Below, piece after piece: positions 34,527-46,907 of a DNA stretch of 64,000 nucleotides. Position numbers and translations under genes: made by a program. The stretch's first letter is position 1. Each line of letters starts with the position of its first letter. This stretch comes from Phoronis australis (Eukaryota > Phoronida > Phoronidae): contig NMRA01000380.1 in the NCBI GenBank assembly GCA_002633005.1, positions 208,645 through 272,644 of the forward strand, in the 5' to 3' direction. Under the pieces are notes generated by a model that ran no database searches, had not been told where the DNA came from, and worked only from the letters and a program-made list of their open reading frames with translations.

Positions 34527-36369
34527 ATTTTTACGATTAGTTATTTTGTGGAAGATTCTTCATTCAGGGCTGCGAAAAAGGTAGTATAATCGTGTTGTTC
34601 GCTTGTAATGTGTGGCAATAAGATCCTCTCGTGTGATCTTCACTCATGTGAATTTCACGCGTCTACGAAACATAACCCAGGGTACCAGGTGGCCGGAAAT
34701 GACTATTTGACGTTGTGTTTTTCATCTGGCATCACACAACCACTTGTATTGTGGCGTATCCATTTATCTATAGATGGCCGTGTGCCCGGTCTTTTAGAGA
34801 GTAGGCGTTTTCTCTCGCAGAATGCGCGTATTAAGTTGCATAATTATGAGACAACTATACCCGTGTATATCGACCCACGCTGAGGCCAATTTTCTCATTC
34901 CTGTCATTTTGTTATTTAATGGGAATATTTTTAGGACATTTTTCATTGTGTGACTGCAATATCGTGTATAATTACTTGATGCGTGAAAACTAATATGTCT
35001 TACAACAGTCTACAGTTACACGATTATTGTGACAAATTACGTTAAAAAGTTATAGAGTGAAACACTGAACGTTTTATTGCGATTAGATTTCTTAGCCAGC
35101 GTTAAGTGCCTTGGGATACTAGATACATGTTGACGGAGGATGCCGGCGGAAAAGTACGTCACCCATCCATTTAGAGGAGGTGCTTAAAAGGAGGAGCAAT
35201 TGGTAGGGAGCTTCCGTGAAAGGGGTGGCCTTTGGTGGGGCTGTATTCCAGAAACACCACTCTTTCTTACGGTTTTTGAATTCCATAAAGCAGATGAGAT
35301 TAATAGACACAACTCATTTTAATGAGACTAAAGCCTTCCACGAACGAGGTGTGGTTATTCTTAATGTTGGACCGCCTCGTCAGACAACGCCACGAACAGC
35401 TCATTGCGGAGCCGGGCTGAAGCCAGCTAAAGAGATAATCAGAAATACATGCATTTTTAAACAATGCCGATTAAAAATAGTGTTGTTTCAATTACGAGTT
35501 CTTTATATTAGTTCTTGTTAAGATAATATGTTTTTTATCATTTAGGCGTACAAGCAAGTAAAATACTTCTGTTGACTGATTGAAGGTTCGGACCGATTCC
35601 GGAGCACAAACTTTTAATAATCATTGCATACCTTTCGTTGTAGAGTTTAGTGTATGGTAATAATTGGAAGTCATGTGTCTATATACAAGTGTATTTTAAC
35701 CATTTGAAAACAACCGCTCACTGCATAAGTTAAGGATTAAAAAATTGTCCGAAAGTTGCTAACTCTGGAATATCAAATCGGCTGGTCGGATTTTTATGAA
35801 ACTTTCTGATACATATAGATTATTACATGGTGAAGTCGTTATCCCCGTTATCTAGAGCCCGAGTGGATTTTGGAGAATTATCGCCCGATGATCTTCATGA
35901 AAAATACTCAAAGTTTGTGTAAAACTAAGAAGAAAGGATTATTCAGAAGACCGCATCAGCGTTCGCAAGTTCAAGAAAATCTCGAATAGACCGTGAGAAA
36001 TGGCCCAGTACTCGCCAGCTCGGCATGCGCAGACCCGAGTATAGCTTGCGCTTGTTATTGGATAAATGTGGGGAGGGGGGCGTTCCACATAAAGTGGGAC
36101 AAGTTGCAGTAGTGCAAGTTGTTCCAGGGTAAGTCTGTGTGTGGACGAGATTGAAGGATAAGGTGGGGTAAACTGTCACTCGTGTGAGTATCCCCAGCGT
36201 AATTAGCGTCCACACCAGTACTACTAAACCAAGCGACAACTCGTTCCAGGAATACCTTGTTCTAGGGTAACTCGTTGTGTGGACTGCTAGGCTAACGAAT
36301 ATGAACAATTGAGATGGCGTTAGTAGATAACGCTTTATCATCAATAACCTAATGCTTGTTCGTTTTGAT
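34527..36369. other. intergenic; includes a half palindrome
   Basis: Contains a half copy (35833-35890) of the palindromic element at 9487-9611. A 152-codon minus-strand frame (35943-36401) runs into the Kolobok terminal repeat and is not supported as a gene. Confidence 0.45.
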
Positions 36370-36638
36370 TTAAAGGCGAAGGCAACCTTTTTCCATGTCA
36401 TTTTGAGCTAAAATAAGGTTGGTTGGTTATCCTAGACATATTTTTCACTTAATTACAGCTTTTCGTAATTTTATTAATTATTCGTCCGCTTTTCCGGAAG
36501 TGACGTTTTAGGAGGCAAGCGCTTCCCGCCAATTTCTTTTCACATAGTCTGACTGTGAGAGCTGCCGAGTCAGTCATTGTTCTACCTCGGTTGTGTTAAG
36601 TTCCGTCGTCGTTCGCTTTCATTTACTAGTCAGTCAAC

Positions 36639-37734
36639 ATGCCACACTGTTGCTGCGTACCGGGATGTAGTAATTATCGGCTCACGCGCGCTTTGGGAGT
36701 GTCTTTGCATCGCTTTCCGATGGATGACACACTTCGCCGTACTTGGCTCGTTCGTGTGAAGAACGCAGCGTTACCCGTCCACGCAACGTACAAAGCAGTG
36801 GAGAATTACCGTGTGTGTGGCAAGCACTTTCTGCCGTCCGATTACGAAAGGGATTTGTACGCTGAACTGATGAAGGTCCCCGCGAAACAACGCTTGAAGA
36901 AGGATGCCATTCCGTCTGTGTTGATTCCCGGCAGTGCCCCGTCGCCACCCCCGAGAAGTGCGTTTTTGAAGCGAGAAGCCTCGCGAGCTGTGGCCAGTAC
37001 AGTGACTGGAGCCAGTGGAGGCACTTCATCTACTGTCACCCGTGCCTCCGAACGTACCCCAGAGCGTGCAATTCCTGGAACCAGTAGTGATTCGCCCTGT
37101 GCTGTTTTCTCCAGCCCAGAGCCTCTAAGCAGCCCTGCAGCGATATTGAGTAGTGGGAGTGATTACAGGCCCAGTTCGACACCCAGTGAAGAGGACAGTT
37201 CGTCGTCCAGTGAACAGATCGGTGAGCCAAACTTTGATAAGTTTATTGTGGACTTGTCTAAAGTGTTGGAGCTATTTAGAAGGTGCCAGGTGTGTGGCGA
37301 GGGAGTCACACGACACAATGTAAGCAGTTTGGGTGCTCAGGTCACCATCCAGTGGGAGTGTGTCACGGGACACTCTGGCAAGTGGGACAGTTGTTCCTCT
37401 GTCCGTGGTATGCCGGAGGTCCACTTAACCATGTCCAGTGGTGTGCTCTTCACTGGAAACACGTTTCAGTCGGTGAAGACAATGATGGACTTTGGAAAAG
37501 TCAAGTTTTTTTTCGAAAACAACATTCAACAACATTCAGAATTCCTATTTAATACCAGTTGTCAATGACGCATACATGTCACAACATCTCGAGTTGGTGG
37601 CGGAATTCATGGAGAAGGAGAACTTGTCTGACTCACCAGGGCGGTCCGCCAAGTATACCACATACACTCTAATGGAGGAAGAGACCAAAAAGATAATTGA
37701 TGTGGAACTCGGAACAGCACAAGCATTCAATTGA
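36639..37734 (+). pseudogene. Kolobok transposase N-terminal half (THAP domain), frameshifted and truncated
   Basis: The first frame (36639-37568) starts with an N-terminal C2CH THAP domain: CCCVPGCSNY, FHRFP-like LHRFPMDD, W, R, and VCGKHF with the closing Cys/His (about residues 3-65). A Ser/Pro-rich linker follows, then a CQVCGEG...W.C...H.G.W.S block and a GVLFTGNTFQSV...M..F.KV block seen in Kolobok-type transposases. At an eight-T run (37506-37513) the frame shifts. The second frame (37492-37734) continues with PVVNDAYM and SDSPGRSAKY.TYTLME, the stretch around the first catalytic acidic residue. It ends at the internal deletion near 37710, so the remaining catalytic residues are absent. 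The start is the ATG just before the first Cys. Confidence 0.85.
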
Positions 37735-37998
37735 GGTAGGCATAACAACGCACACAGTGCATTTGCACCAAGATGTGTCACCACGTCTGTCTTCAGTAGC
37801 CGCCTCGTTTCTCTCAACAGCTGCCTGTGCCTGTGTGTACTCTGCCTCGTTGTACTCGGGCTCAAACATGTACCCACCCACTGAATGTCCGTGAAAAAAT
37901 TCCTCGTCACCACTGCTGTGAACAAGGTCTCCGTCACTCACACTACTGTCACTGTGATACGGGTCACCGACTCCAGCCATTTTCAGCTTACAACACAC
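37669..37998 (-). pseudogene. P2X7 cytoplasmic (ballast)-domain-like ORF, C-terminally truncated
   Basis: Reads inward from the right end of the Kolobok. A second ATG (37980) gives a more usual start. After an acidic/Ser N terminus come GGYMFEPEY, then SWCKCTVCVVMPTSIECLCCSEF, which carries the WCxCxxCxxMxTxxExxCCxE zinc-binding pattern of the P2X7 intracellular domain family. The frame then crosses the deletion junction and ends in antisense transposase sequence, so the C-terminal two thirds of the domain are missing. Standalone versions of this domain are widespread in invertebrates. Here it sits inside the transposon boundaries, convergent to the transposase. Confidence 0.75.
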
Positions 37999-38318
37999 TA
38001 AACAATCCCTAAATCCAACGCAGTTGAGTTCTCTACTAACCTATCTTGCCGCAGAATACTCGCCGATGGAAAGTGGTGGCGACAATTGGTGAAAAATAGC
38101 ACAAAACAAAAGTAGAATAGAACAGATTCGCACAGTAAGCTCAACGCAAAACCAAGTGGCGGGAAGCGCTTGCCTCCTAAAACGTCACTTCCGGAAAAGC
38201 GGACGAGTACTTAATAAAATTACGAAAAGCTGTAATTAAGTGAAAAATATGTCTAGGATAACCAACCAACCTTATTTTAGCTCAAAATGACATGGAAAAA
38301 GGTTGCCTTCGCCTTTAA

Positions 38319-40110
38319 AGCTTGGTGTTGTTAAGCCGCCACCACGGTGAATTGTACATTTGAAATACATCACGTGACGAATTAGAGTTAATGCCATAAT
38401 GCAGTCTGATGATAGAGTGTGCATTACAATTTTAAGAGAGTTACAGTAACGATTTTTTTCTAAATATTTATGATATAATGCACGATGTGGATTCATGTTT
38501 TCGACGTGGAGTTTGTGCCGCCTTGATAAATAGACGATTAATCTGTTATGGAAAACTGCTACGTTTCGCCCTATTCAGCTGGCTAAACAACGACAGTCGA
38601 ATTAGTCCTTTTAAGGTGATGTAATCGGCCTCGTAACGTTCCTTACTGTGATAAGATTCTGTTTTCTGTGCCAATAAGATCATCAAACCCATCATTGACT
38701 CCAGAAGACGCTTCAGAGTTTGCAAGGGGTTAAACAGCAAAGAATGCGAATCTGAAAGTGTACTGCGGTTGAAATTCCACATTGACAGCTACACAACGGC
38801 GGAATACAGCTTTAAAAAGATACTAAGCCCTGATTTGATGATTTCAACCAATTTTCGTTCTTTCTCCTGCTAATGCATTATTGGCGTCAATCTTTAAACG
38901 CAAAAACAGGAATCAACTCAAAACTCACACTCCCTTTGTCACAGATTGCATATTATGGTTCTTGGTGGTTGGTCTTTCCCCACCGTTGCATTGTAGGTCA
39001 CGCATTCTCGTTTAGCAGGCTTTCAAAGAAGTTTTCAAATTTTCCTCCAAACTTTGTCGGGGGTTACAGAGCATCATGTTGTTAGAATTGAATGGGGAAG
39101 TTTTTAGTATCTGTCAGTAAGCCAAAGCCAAGTTTGATATCGTTTTATTGTCTTTCAGTGTTCGACTTAGCGATCACCTGATTTCACAAATATTACTTTA
39201 CCTCGTGCAATCTTTGAAGATGATATAGACTTAGGCTCTATCTAGTTGAATCACTTGATGTATAGATGGCGCAGAAGTCAAATATAGTTTCATGTAGGTT
39301 GCGCGCCCTCTTCAGTAGGCGAGTCATTTTATCAAACCATCAGAAGTCTGTTTCTGATGCTCAGCGCGATTAACTCTGGCACTTGCGGTGGATTTCCCTT
39401 CTGCAGAGGGCACCAAACTCATCACCGCAAAATACAGATTTCTTGCCGCGATGAGCGCTTGGAAATAATTTGTCGACCCATGTAAAATTGACAAAGTGCT
39501 GGAGACCAAATACGTTTTAACTTCAATGCTGTTATCAGAATAATAGTTCCCATCACCGACTAACCTTTGTATTGAAATGTTGGGACATTGTAACTGACCA
39601 AACATTTAGCAATTTTATGGGTACAATTTAAAGTCCAGTAGTTCGGTAAATGTTGATCAATATCCAACGTTTGACTTCTTGCATGTCTTATAGAACATAG
39701 AAGACAAAACGGTTACTTTCTGTTCCACTCATCACTTTTATTTTCACGGGGCTCACCTAAATTGTTTCAAAAGTGCTACTGTTGATTGTGAAGGGCTGTA
39801 GGAAATTTTGGAGGGCGAGTGGGCCAGGGTTTGATGAAGTTGTACTTGTATGTTGAATTTGTTATGTCCCTGTGGTGTGTCCTGGTTGCAAAATGGGGGA
39901 CTGGCACCCCTTAAAATGTCGTCAAAACTTATGTAGAACTGAGGTCCATTTTTTCCTACTTTTTTTCTTCTATTTGCCTCACAAAATATCTCCACCCATC
40001 CCCTACTCCAGTTGAAATGGGTTGAAAGTCTAGTATCGTCACCTCTTAATTACAAACAGCAAAACGGTCCAGGAATAAGTAATTAAAAATGAAGTTTGAA
40101 TAATGACAAC
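38319..40110. other. intergenic, no gene supported
   Basis: Short minus-strand frames (38546-38782, 39324-39605, 39753-39995) lack recognisable domains. The one at 39324-39605 looks like the tail of an unidentified repeat. Confidence 0.4.
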
Positions 40111-40117
40111 ATTAATG

Positions 40118-40175
40118 TAGCGACATGTTTCGGCGGTAAAACATCCACCATTGTCAATCTTTCTTCAGAGAACGG
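40118..40175 (-). repeat. possible Penelope-like element terminus fragment
   Basis: On the minus strand CTGAAGAAAG ... ACCGCCGAAACATGTCGC resembles the hammerhead-like end repeats of Penelope-like elements (CTGANGA ... GAAAC). No coding part adjoins it. Weak. Confidence 0.25.
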
Positions 40176-40529
40176 ATGCCCATTGACCATTGTTGAAATC
40201 ACGTGCAGTTAGATCTTCAAAACAATTAAAATTTGCCTTTTGCACTCTTGGCAATTTTTCGAGAGGTGATGAAAGAACATCTTGTCGTGCATGAGCGTGT
40301 AACTAACGTTTTCCATATCCATGGAGGTGCTTATATTCGCGAGATCACGTATAATAGGTGCGTGAGAGCTAGGTAAAAGTTCAAACACAGATTCTGCGCA
40401 ATGAGAAGCTGATATTACATGTCAACAGTGTTGACGGACATGAAAGTCAGGTCTGTTGTGCAATTCTGTTGGGTTTTTAGGGGGAAAGTGGAAACTATAC
40501 ATTTTGGAAACCCCATGAAGTAATAAATC

Positions 40530-43500
40530 AGAAAATAATCGATTCCACTTTTGGCGGCCATCTTGGAGCTTCAAACATGGCGCCCAGTATCTCTGCTCTT
40601 GGGTCACTTGGAATGTTAGTTTTAATGGCTGCACCCACATTTCTGTGGTAAAAAATCTGAAAAATCAAACCCCGTTTATTAGCAGCTACATTTTGTAAAT
40701 GTGTTCTTCATGTATTCCAATACATATACTCACTATCTTACTTTTGCGCATGTTTTATTCGGATTTGTTTCCTTCAACACACCTAAACTCAACCAGTATT
40801 TAGACAACTTATTTACGTTCGCAGAACATTAATGTGTGTTGATTGTAGTGTCAGGTCTTTCAAAACTTTGAAAGCAGTCTACAGATCATCATTATTGCCA
40901 TCACTATCATCGCTGTCACCAGGAATCACATCCTCATCATTCTGACATTCTGCACGACATAGATCTGTGCAAAGTAGATCCTTTGATCGGCAAGAGCATC
41001 TTTGGAAAGAGTAATCTTTTTTGCACTGGCATCTATTCATCTCAATGATTATAGCCTCTGGTGTCGGAAGCTCCTCAGTAGTAAGAACTTTCAGCTGGTC
41101 GTCTTTGCCCCTGTAAAACCCATTCTGCAACGAGTCAAGGAGCTCCTGTAGAGTAATGGCTGCCTGGACCCACACTTTGTCCTGAATAATCACCCTCAAT
41201 ACATACTGTTTTAAAGCACCAATGGTTGGTGGACGTTTGTCGCTGTTAGTCATATGTTTGCTGAAGAAGTATCATCTCAGCTCTGGGATAATTTATCTAC
41301 GTCAATACCCTCTGGTGAGCATGAAACGGGCTAATGTGAACAGAAGTTTATCTGTTACTTCAAAAGCAGTAAAGAAAGTGTGCAGTGCACTAACAACATC
41401 ACTGTCCACTGACCTACTATGCCTAACCTAGAAAATCGGTCAGTATTGTCGGCCCTGTAAAAGCAAGGAAAGCCGGAAGAGCCCTTGTCCGAGTAGCACC
41501 TATAGGCTATGACGAGTATCAGTACATCTTTGTCAGGTGAAAAACATCAGCTGAGAATCAGGGGCGTTTCGATGTGATGCCAAGACTGCATGATGTATTA
41601 GCAATGTATCTGTTTCTTCGTGATTTTTCGTCAAGGAGTGGTTGACGTCTGTTGCTCTTTGTACATCCTAAAGTTGAAATAACGAATATCTTGGCAGAGT
41701 CTTTGCTGTATACAAGTGCCTTTGCAGACAGGTGTTCAGTCAGTTGAGCCTTTGTTTTGTCATGGAAGAGGAAACGGCTATTCCGGATAATCTTGATGTT
41801 AGACTCATCTCTTATCTGGTACTGTACTGGATCCTTTCCTTGTCTCGTTTTTTCTCTTGTGGCTTGCTTCAAAGAGTTGTTATTGTAGGTGTCAAAAACT
41901 AGAATGATCTTGTCATAATGTCTGGTTAAGAACAACACTAGAACCATTCGTTGATATCCTTGACTGTCACCCGAGTTATTGGATTCTTGATTAGCTTTTG
42001 AACCACTACCATGCTATCCACAACTGCAAACGTGTGGCTTGGACGTCGTTTCCGTGTTTTCTGGATGTAAAATCTCTCTTGCAGCTTAAAGACTGTCCTG
42101 TTCAAAGACGTCTGCTTCTGAAAAATTCTGAAGAAGGTGGATTAGCTTCGACTTATCTGTGCATGGCAGTATTTCCCCACTGGCAGCAAAGAATGCTTTT
42201 AGTGTTAATGCGAATTCATAGTGGCCGATAGCATGTTTTTGGTCGAATTTGTCTATTTCACTTGACAAGTATCAACAACCTGCCATACAGGTCCTAAGTC
42301 TCCTTGAGATCCACAGTGTTGTCACAGAATTTCATGTCTGGCTTCATGTTTCTTACCATGAACATGTTATTGTTCACCTTTTTGATTGTTAACGAAAGGC
42401 TCTCATCTGCACAGACTCTCTCAGAGACATAACTTTCGTACAGTGCCTAACCAGTGTCAACAGCATACAAGATCTTTGGGGCACACTCTTGTGGCAAACA
42501 GGCGTGTGTGATGTTGTACAGCTGGTCACCCTGCATTGTAGCTGGATTGCTATGGCTGAGTATGGTAGTTTTAATCCTGTCTATAGTACGGTGTTCCCTC
42601 ATAATCTGATTAGATCGTATGTCAGCGTGCTCTTCTTTGATACCTGCTTTAGTGCTGAACAGGCTCTTGAAATCTCTGGACTGGCAGGACAGTTCTGGAG
42701 TTGCCATGAAGAATCTCTGACTGTTATTGACATTGCAGGAAATACCGGTCAGTTCAGAACTTACTTTCATCATCCTGTTGAGGTGCTCACAAGCCTAGTC
42801 TGCACCATTGGACACAACTGGGATTTCGGTTTTAGTGACCAGATTAGTTGCATGTTCCAAGTTCATTCCAGGTGTCGGGGAGGTTGGTTCTCAGGTCTTG
42901 TATATCAGCGATGTACCTGGGCTATATTTTGTACTTGGTGCAATCAAAAGCAAAGAAGATCTTGTTTATTGCATTCAGCAGTCGGGAGATGCAGAATCAA
43001 GCCGTCATGCTGAGACACTGCGACAAATACCAGGATAGTTTCGACTCGATGTAGGTAGTTCATTATAAACTTTAAGGTGACGTTGGCTGATATCTGTGTC
43101 TCCCATTCTCGTAATGTCTCCAGTATCTCGGCAATTGTCACTAATTCAAGGAAATTGTGGTGAGCTTGGTTTGTGCTGTCGGACTTTCTGGTCCTGTTCT
43201 TCTCTAAACAGGCTACTGCTGCTGACTCTACAGCTTCACTGTGGGTTTTCTTTAAAGAATTCCTCTAGGAGTATCTCAAATAATGTTGTATATGATTAAA
43301 TGTTGGCTCGGAGTGTGCGCTTGCAGTGAGTGCACTTTAGAATCTGTTTAGTTGTTGCTATGTTAAAGGCATCGGCTTCTATTCAAGCAACATCTATGCC
43401 GGGATTCTCTATGGACGTCCCAATAGGTTTCAGAGCTGGCAGTAGTGGCAAGGCTATTCTGTAAATAAAGGTTATTCTGCCTTCCTGTGGTTCTTTTAGA

Positions 43501-43830
43501 TATTCTGGGGGTTCGTAGCTGCTTTTAAAAATGCCTTCAGATTATGTGTAACATTTTAGAAAGATTTTTTCAATTCCTTGCCCCACAAAATGCGTGTGCA
43601 GCCATTAAAACTAACATTCTACGAGATCCAAGATCATAGATACCAATATTTAAAGGTGCCATTTTTGAAATTCCAAGATGACCGCCAAAAATTAAACATT
43701 TGAATTCTTTGCACAAGGAAATGCTGGTGTAGACATAAAAACTAACATTCTAAGTGACACAGGTGCAGAGATTTTTATTTTAGTAGCGTCATTTTTGTAA
43801 ATCCAAGATGGCTCGTCAAAAATTATGATT
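40530..43830 (-). mobile_element. foldback-like element carrying a gene of the same family (minus strand)
   Basis: About 100 bp at 40541-40640 is the reverse complement of a unit found twice in tandem at 43590-43690 and 43725-43827. Shared words are GCAGCCATTAAAACTAACATTC, a GCAGAGAT block and CCAAGATGGC-CGTCAAAA/CGCCAAAA. The arms therefore again consist of tandem units in inverse orientation around a central gene. The gene at 40879-43300 belongs to the family found in the element at 29519-34526. Arms are short and eroded, the outer limits are uncertain, and no target duplication was identified. Confidence 0.6.
40879..43300 (-). pseudogene. decayed transposon gene with PIN/FEN1-like motifs and CXC domain
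   Basis: Reading the minus strand from high to low coordinates gives, in broken frames: an N-terminal block (43141-42944), FAFD..Y and YIADIQDLRTNLPD (about 42950-42880), LEHATNLVTKTEIP (about 42830), ISCNVNNSQRFFMATPELS (about 42750), FDTYNN...KQATREKTRQGKDPVQYQIRDES (41885-41800), a degraded acidic motif near 41620, SPDKDVLILVI (about 41545), ALPAFLAFTG (about 41475), and ELR.YFFSKH...RPPTIGALKQYV. The C terminus (41253-40879) is open and carries CQCKKDY...CSCRSKDLLCTDLC, a CXC (tesmin/TSO1-like) cysteine cluster, then an acidic tail. Many stops and shifts. Counterpart of 30521-32899. Confidence 0.7.
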
Positions 43831-46800
43831 ATGTCTTTAAGAGGTCTTAACGTTCAGCATGAAACCGTGACTAGTGTGTCAGTTTGAATATATGAACGTG
43901 AAAGCGAAAGTTGAGATCACGGGGCGATGGGGGAGAAATTAGTGGCGGTGTGAACCGTGAGGAAACCACAGGTGTTGACTTGTTCTTGCAAATGCATAGG
44001 GGGCGCAGCACTGAAATAACGCAGCCCCTCATGGTACGCCCATGAAGTGTGAACTAGCAACTTCTTGAACATGAAATAGGTGTATTCTACTTGGACATAA
44101 CTCTACAGAGCCGAAACGAGGCTTAGCGCCAACCGCCTTCTAGCAACGGGTTACAGGATCTCAACAGATACCTACCTTCTCTTTCAGTAATTTGGCAACG
44201 AGCAAAACAAATTGTTCTTTTTGACATGCACGCCAACATCTCTATGCAGTCAGACTCACAGACCTTGTGAGTAAGGAGGTACCTAAAGGTCACGCAATTG
44301 AGCAAGCGTTCTAGCAGTCACCGGCTTGGTGGAAAATATATGCGTAAAAGAAAACCAGATTCACTTTAGAGTCGGATTACTTCAATGAAAAAATTCCCAA
44401 CATAGACATATTGTCTATTTGTGATAAAATTCACGTAATGCTGTTCAATTTTGCGTTATGCTTCTTTGTCGCAGATTTTAGGTCTTGAATGGATGTTTAA
44501 CTAGTGTACCCAATCTAGGCGACATTAATCGACGATTATAGACAACTGAACAGATCCATCTCGAACCACAGGATGCAAAGTAACTTGTTGAGTAGAGGGG
44601 GAACGTGCGCCAGCGCAACAGCAAATTGTTTTAGGTTTAGGTTAACTTGTTTTGGGGTAAATTGCCCCATCGCAAGTCCGCACGCAGTATGGTCTCAAAT
44701 CTGTCCATAAGACGGAAGTAATGCTCTATAAACGTCGACAACCTTCAAACATTTTGAGCACAAGTTGAAAACTCCTTATAAATTCTGCTAAATGGGCAAG
44801 CCTGACCTGCACTTTAGGCGAATTGTAAGGAAAGACCACCCACCAACAACCATAATATCCAATTTATGACTCAGTGTATGAATATTTGCTTGAATCCGGC
44901 TTTTAATACTCGGATGGAACGCCACTGATTAGTTAGCCGGTGACAGAACGAGGATTGTCCGAAAGCGCCAAAACAGAATTTAGCATCCTGTCAAACGAAC
45001 TGAGCACGTGCTGTTATTTCGACTATTTTGGAGTGCAAGTTTAATTCATGAACAGCAATAGGATAACACTGAAATGAACCAGAATTCAGGCTAATACGAA
45101 TAAATATCTGAATCATTCTTGGAAGGAATTAACACAACCGCCCCGTAGGATGGCCCATCCCCCATGCTCTTCCGGATGCCTGTCAAGTACCTGAAGCAAT
45201 GCCATTGGGATTCTCCTAGCTAACATTCCATACAGTACATTACGCACTTGAAATTTTTTCTTAACTAATTAACAATATGCAGTTCAGTCAAATGGCGTGT
45301 TTTGTTTCCTTAGTTTTCATGTTGTGTTGCCATGTAGGCCAATGTCCGAAAATGTCAAGGATTTTTTTCTCTCTGATAATCCGCAACGAGTCGTTGAATT
45401 CTGATGGACATGTTAATTAAAACACACACTCTGTTAGGAAGCGGTGACGATAGCGACCCNCCGGCCATTTACCTATCTACGGGCCTGCCATATCTTGTTG
45501 CGGACAAAGTCGCACGCATTATCCTCGAGAAAAGTACATACAGTAATATCGCTCGTGTGAAACATTTTGCAGCACTTGGTTGATTTTGCCGCCAGTTTTT
45601 GCGATGACGACTTCCGGCTCAGACGGTTGAAAGAGCGGAATCATCGAAGTCAATGAAGTGTAGCCTTTTACACGTCTTCATTTGACAACGCATTTCCGAG
45701 ATTACAACTTGTATGAGATCACGCCTTGTTAGGCAAACTAGTATTATCTAACTTGTAGAATTAACAGTTAACAGTCCTCTTCAGAGACAACTGATGCAAG
45801 ATTAATGTTAATGTTTTTTATATTCGTAAAACATAAACAAAACGTGTACAATGCTAATTTAACTAGGCCTGTATTGTATATTTTAAATGCAGTGTGTAAA
45901 GAAATGTTTGATTCTCGGCGAAAAAGGTACTTTTTAGGAGTTAACAATGTAGGGCGGAATTGAAATCTGTTGTACCACCCGAAAGTTCCAACCCAAATCC
46001 CATTTCTACGTTTGATAACCTCACCTGCTTGCCTTTCTCGTTAACTGTTTCGTTGCCAAACTTTTTTGAGCGAACTCACGAAATATCAACGTTTTCCATG
46101 GCATACTGTTTGGCAGTTCTTGCCGAGCCAACTCGAGAACGGGCCGGTCTCGCCACCTGGTGATTCTTCGTAAAGTCTAGGTGAAATAAGAAAACACGAA
46201 GTACGTATTGAAATAGTAATAAAACAAACATGTATACAAAATGAAGGCTCTTGAGCGGCTCTGCTACTGATCGTCTTAGAAAATTTAAATGAGTGGAACC
46301 CATTTTGTTCTATGGTCTTATTGCCAGGAGGAGACAACCGTTTTGTCGCATTCTAAAGTGCTTTCAATTGTGATTAAAAGGGAAATTTTTCATTCAAGTT
46401 GTCAGCTATCCAAGCATTGTGATTTATCTAACTACAAAATGACATCAACTCAACGATTGCATGTTAGTGGTGTTGGAGAACTTTGAATGTGACATGTTTT
46501 ACAGCTACAAAAAACACGGATGGCAAGAGCTTTTTATGCCTATCGTTAGGTGCCACTGGTGTGAGTAAAAATGAAACGTCATCAATGGTGGTTCTCTGAT
46601 TGGCCAATTTTGTCATTCCTTACTCTACGACGTAAGGAAACCCAACAAGGAAGTATATTTCGTGGTCTGAGCAACATGTAACCTCGAAGGGGACGGCAAA
46701 ACCTGTCGTGCATGGGAACTGATATCAGTAGGGGCGGGGCGAAACTGGTGTCAACTGTGGGATTTGCCTCCCGTCCAATTAAATCTTTCTATTACTTTGC

Positions 46801-46907
46801 GTTGATGGTGCGCAGAATTCTTTCGTCACGGTATCGGCCCAGCGTGTCTCATCAATGAAACCGCCGGAGTGCGGCGTAATACAGTGAAAGTCTGTAGTCA
46901 TATCCAT
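43831..46907. other. intergenic, no gene recognised
   Basis: No ORF, RNA gene or repeat copy could be supported. A single N is at 45460. Confidence 0.4.

Larger units (their letters stand above)
36374..38314 (+). mobile_element. Kolobok-type DNA transposon, internally deleted
   Basis: Terminal inverted repeats of about 158 bp (36374-36531 and 38157-38314, AGGCGAAGGCAACC... inward) differ at only two or three positions. They are flanked by a TTAA duplication (36370-36373 and 38315-38318). TTAA targets plus a THAP-domain transposase define the Kolobok superfamily. The element encodes the transposase N-terminal half on the plus strand and the start of a P2X7-ballast-like protein on the minus strand. 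The two meet at about 37710, where the central and catalytic part has been deleted. Length 1,941 bp. The near-identical ends suggest recent movement, presumably with transposase supplied elsewhere. Confidence 0.92.

Noticed and set aside
35943-36401. 152-codon minus-strand frame
   Set aside because: Its N-terminal part is Kolobok terminal inverted repeat read in antisense, so it spans a transposon boundary and cannot be an ancestral gene.
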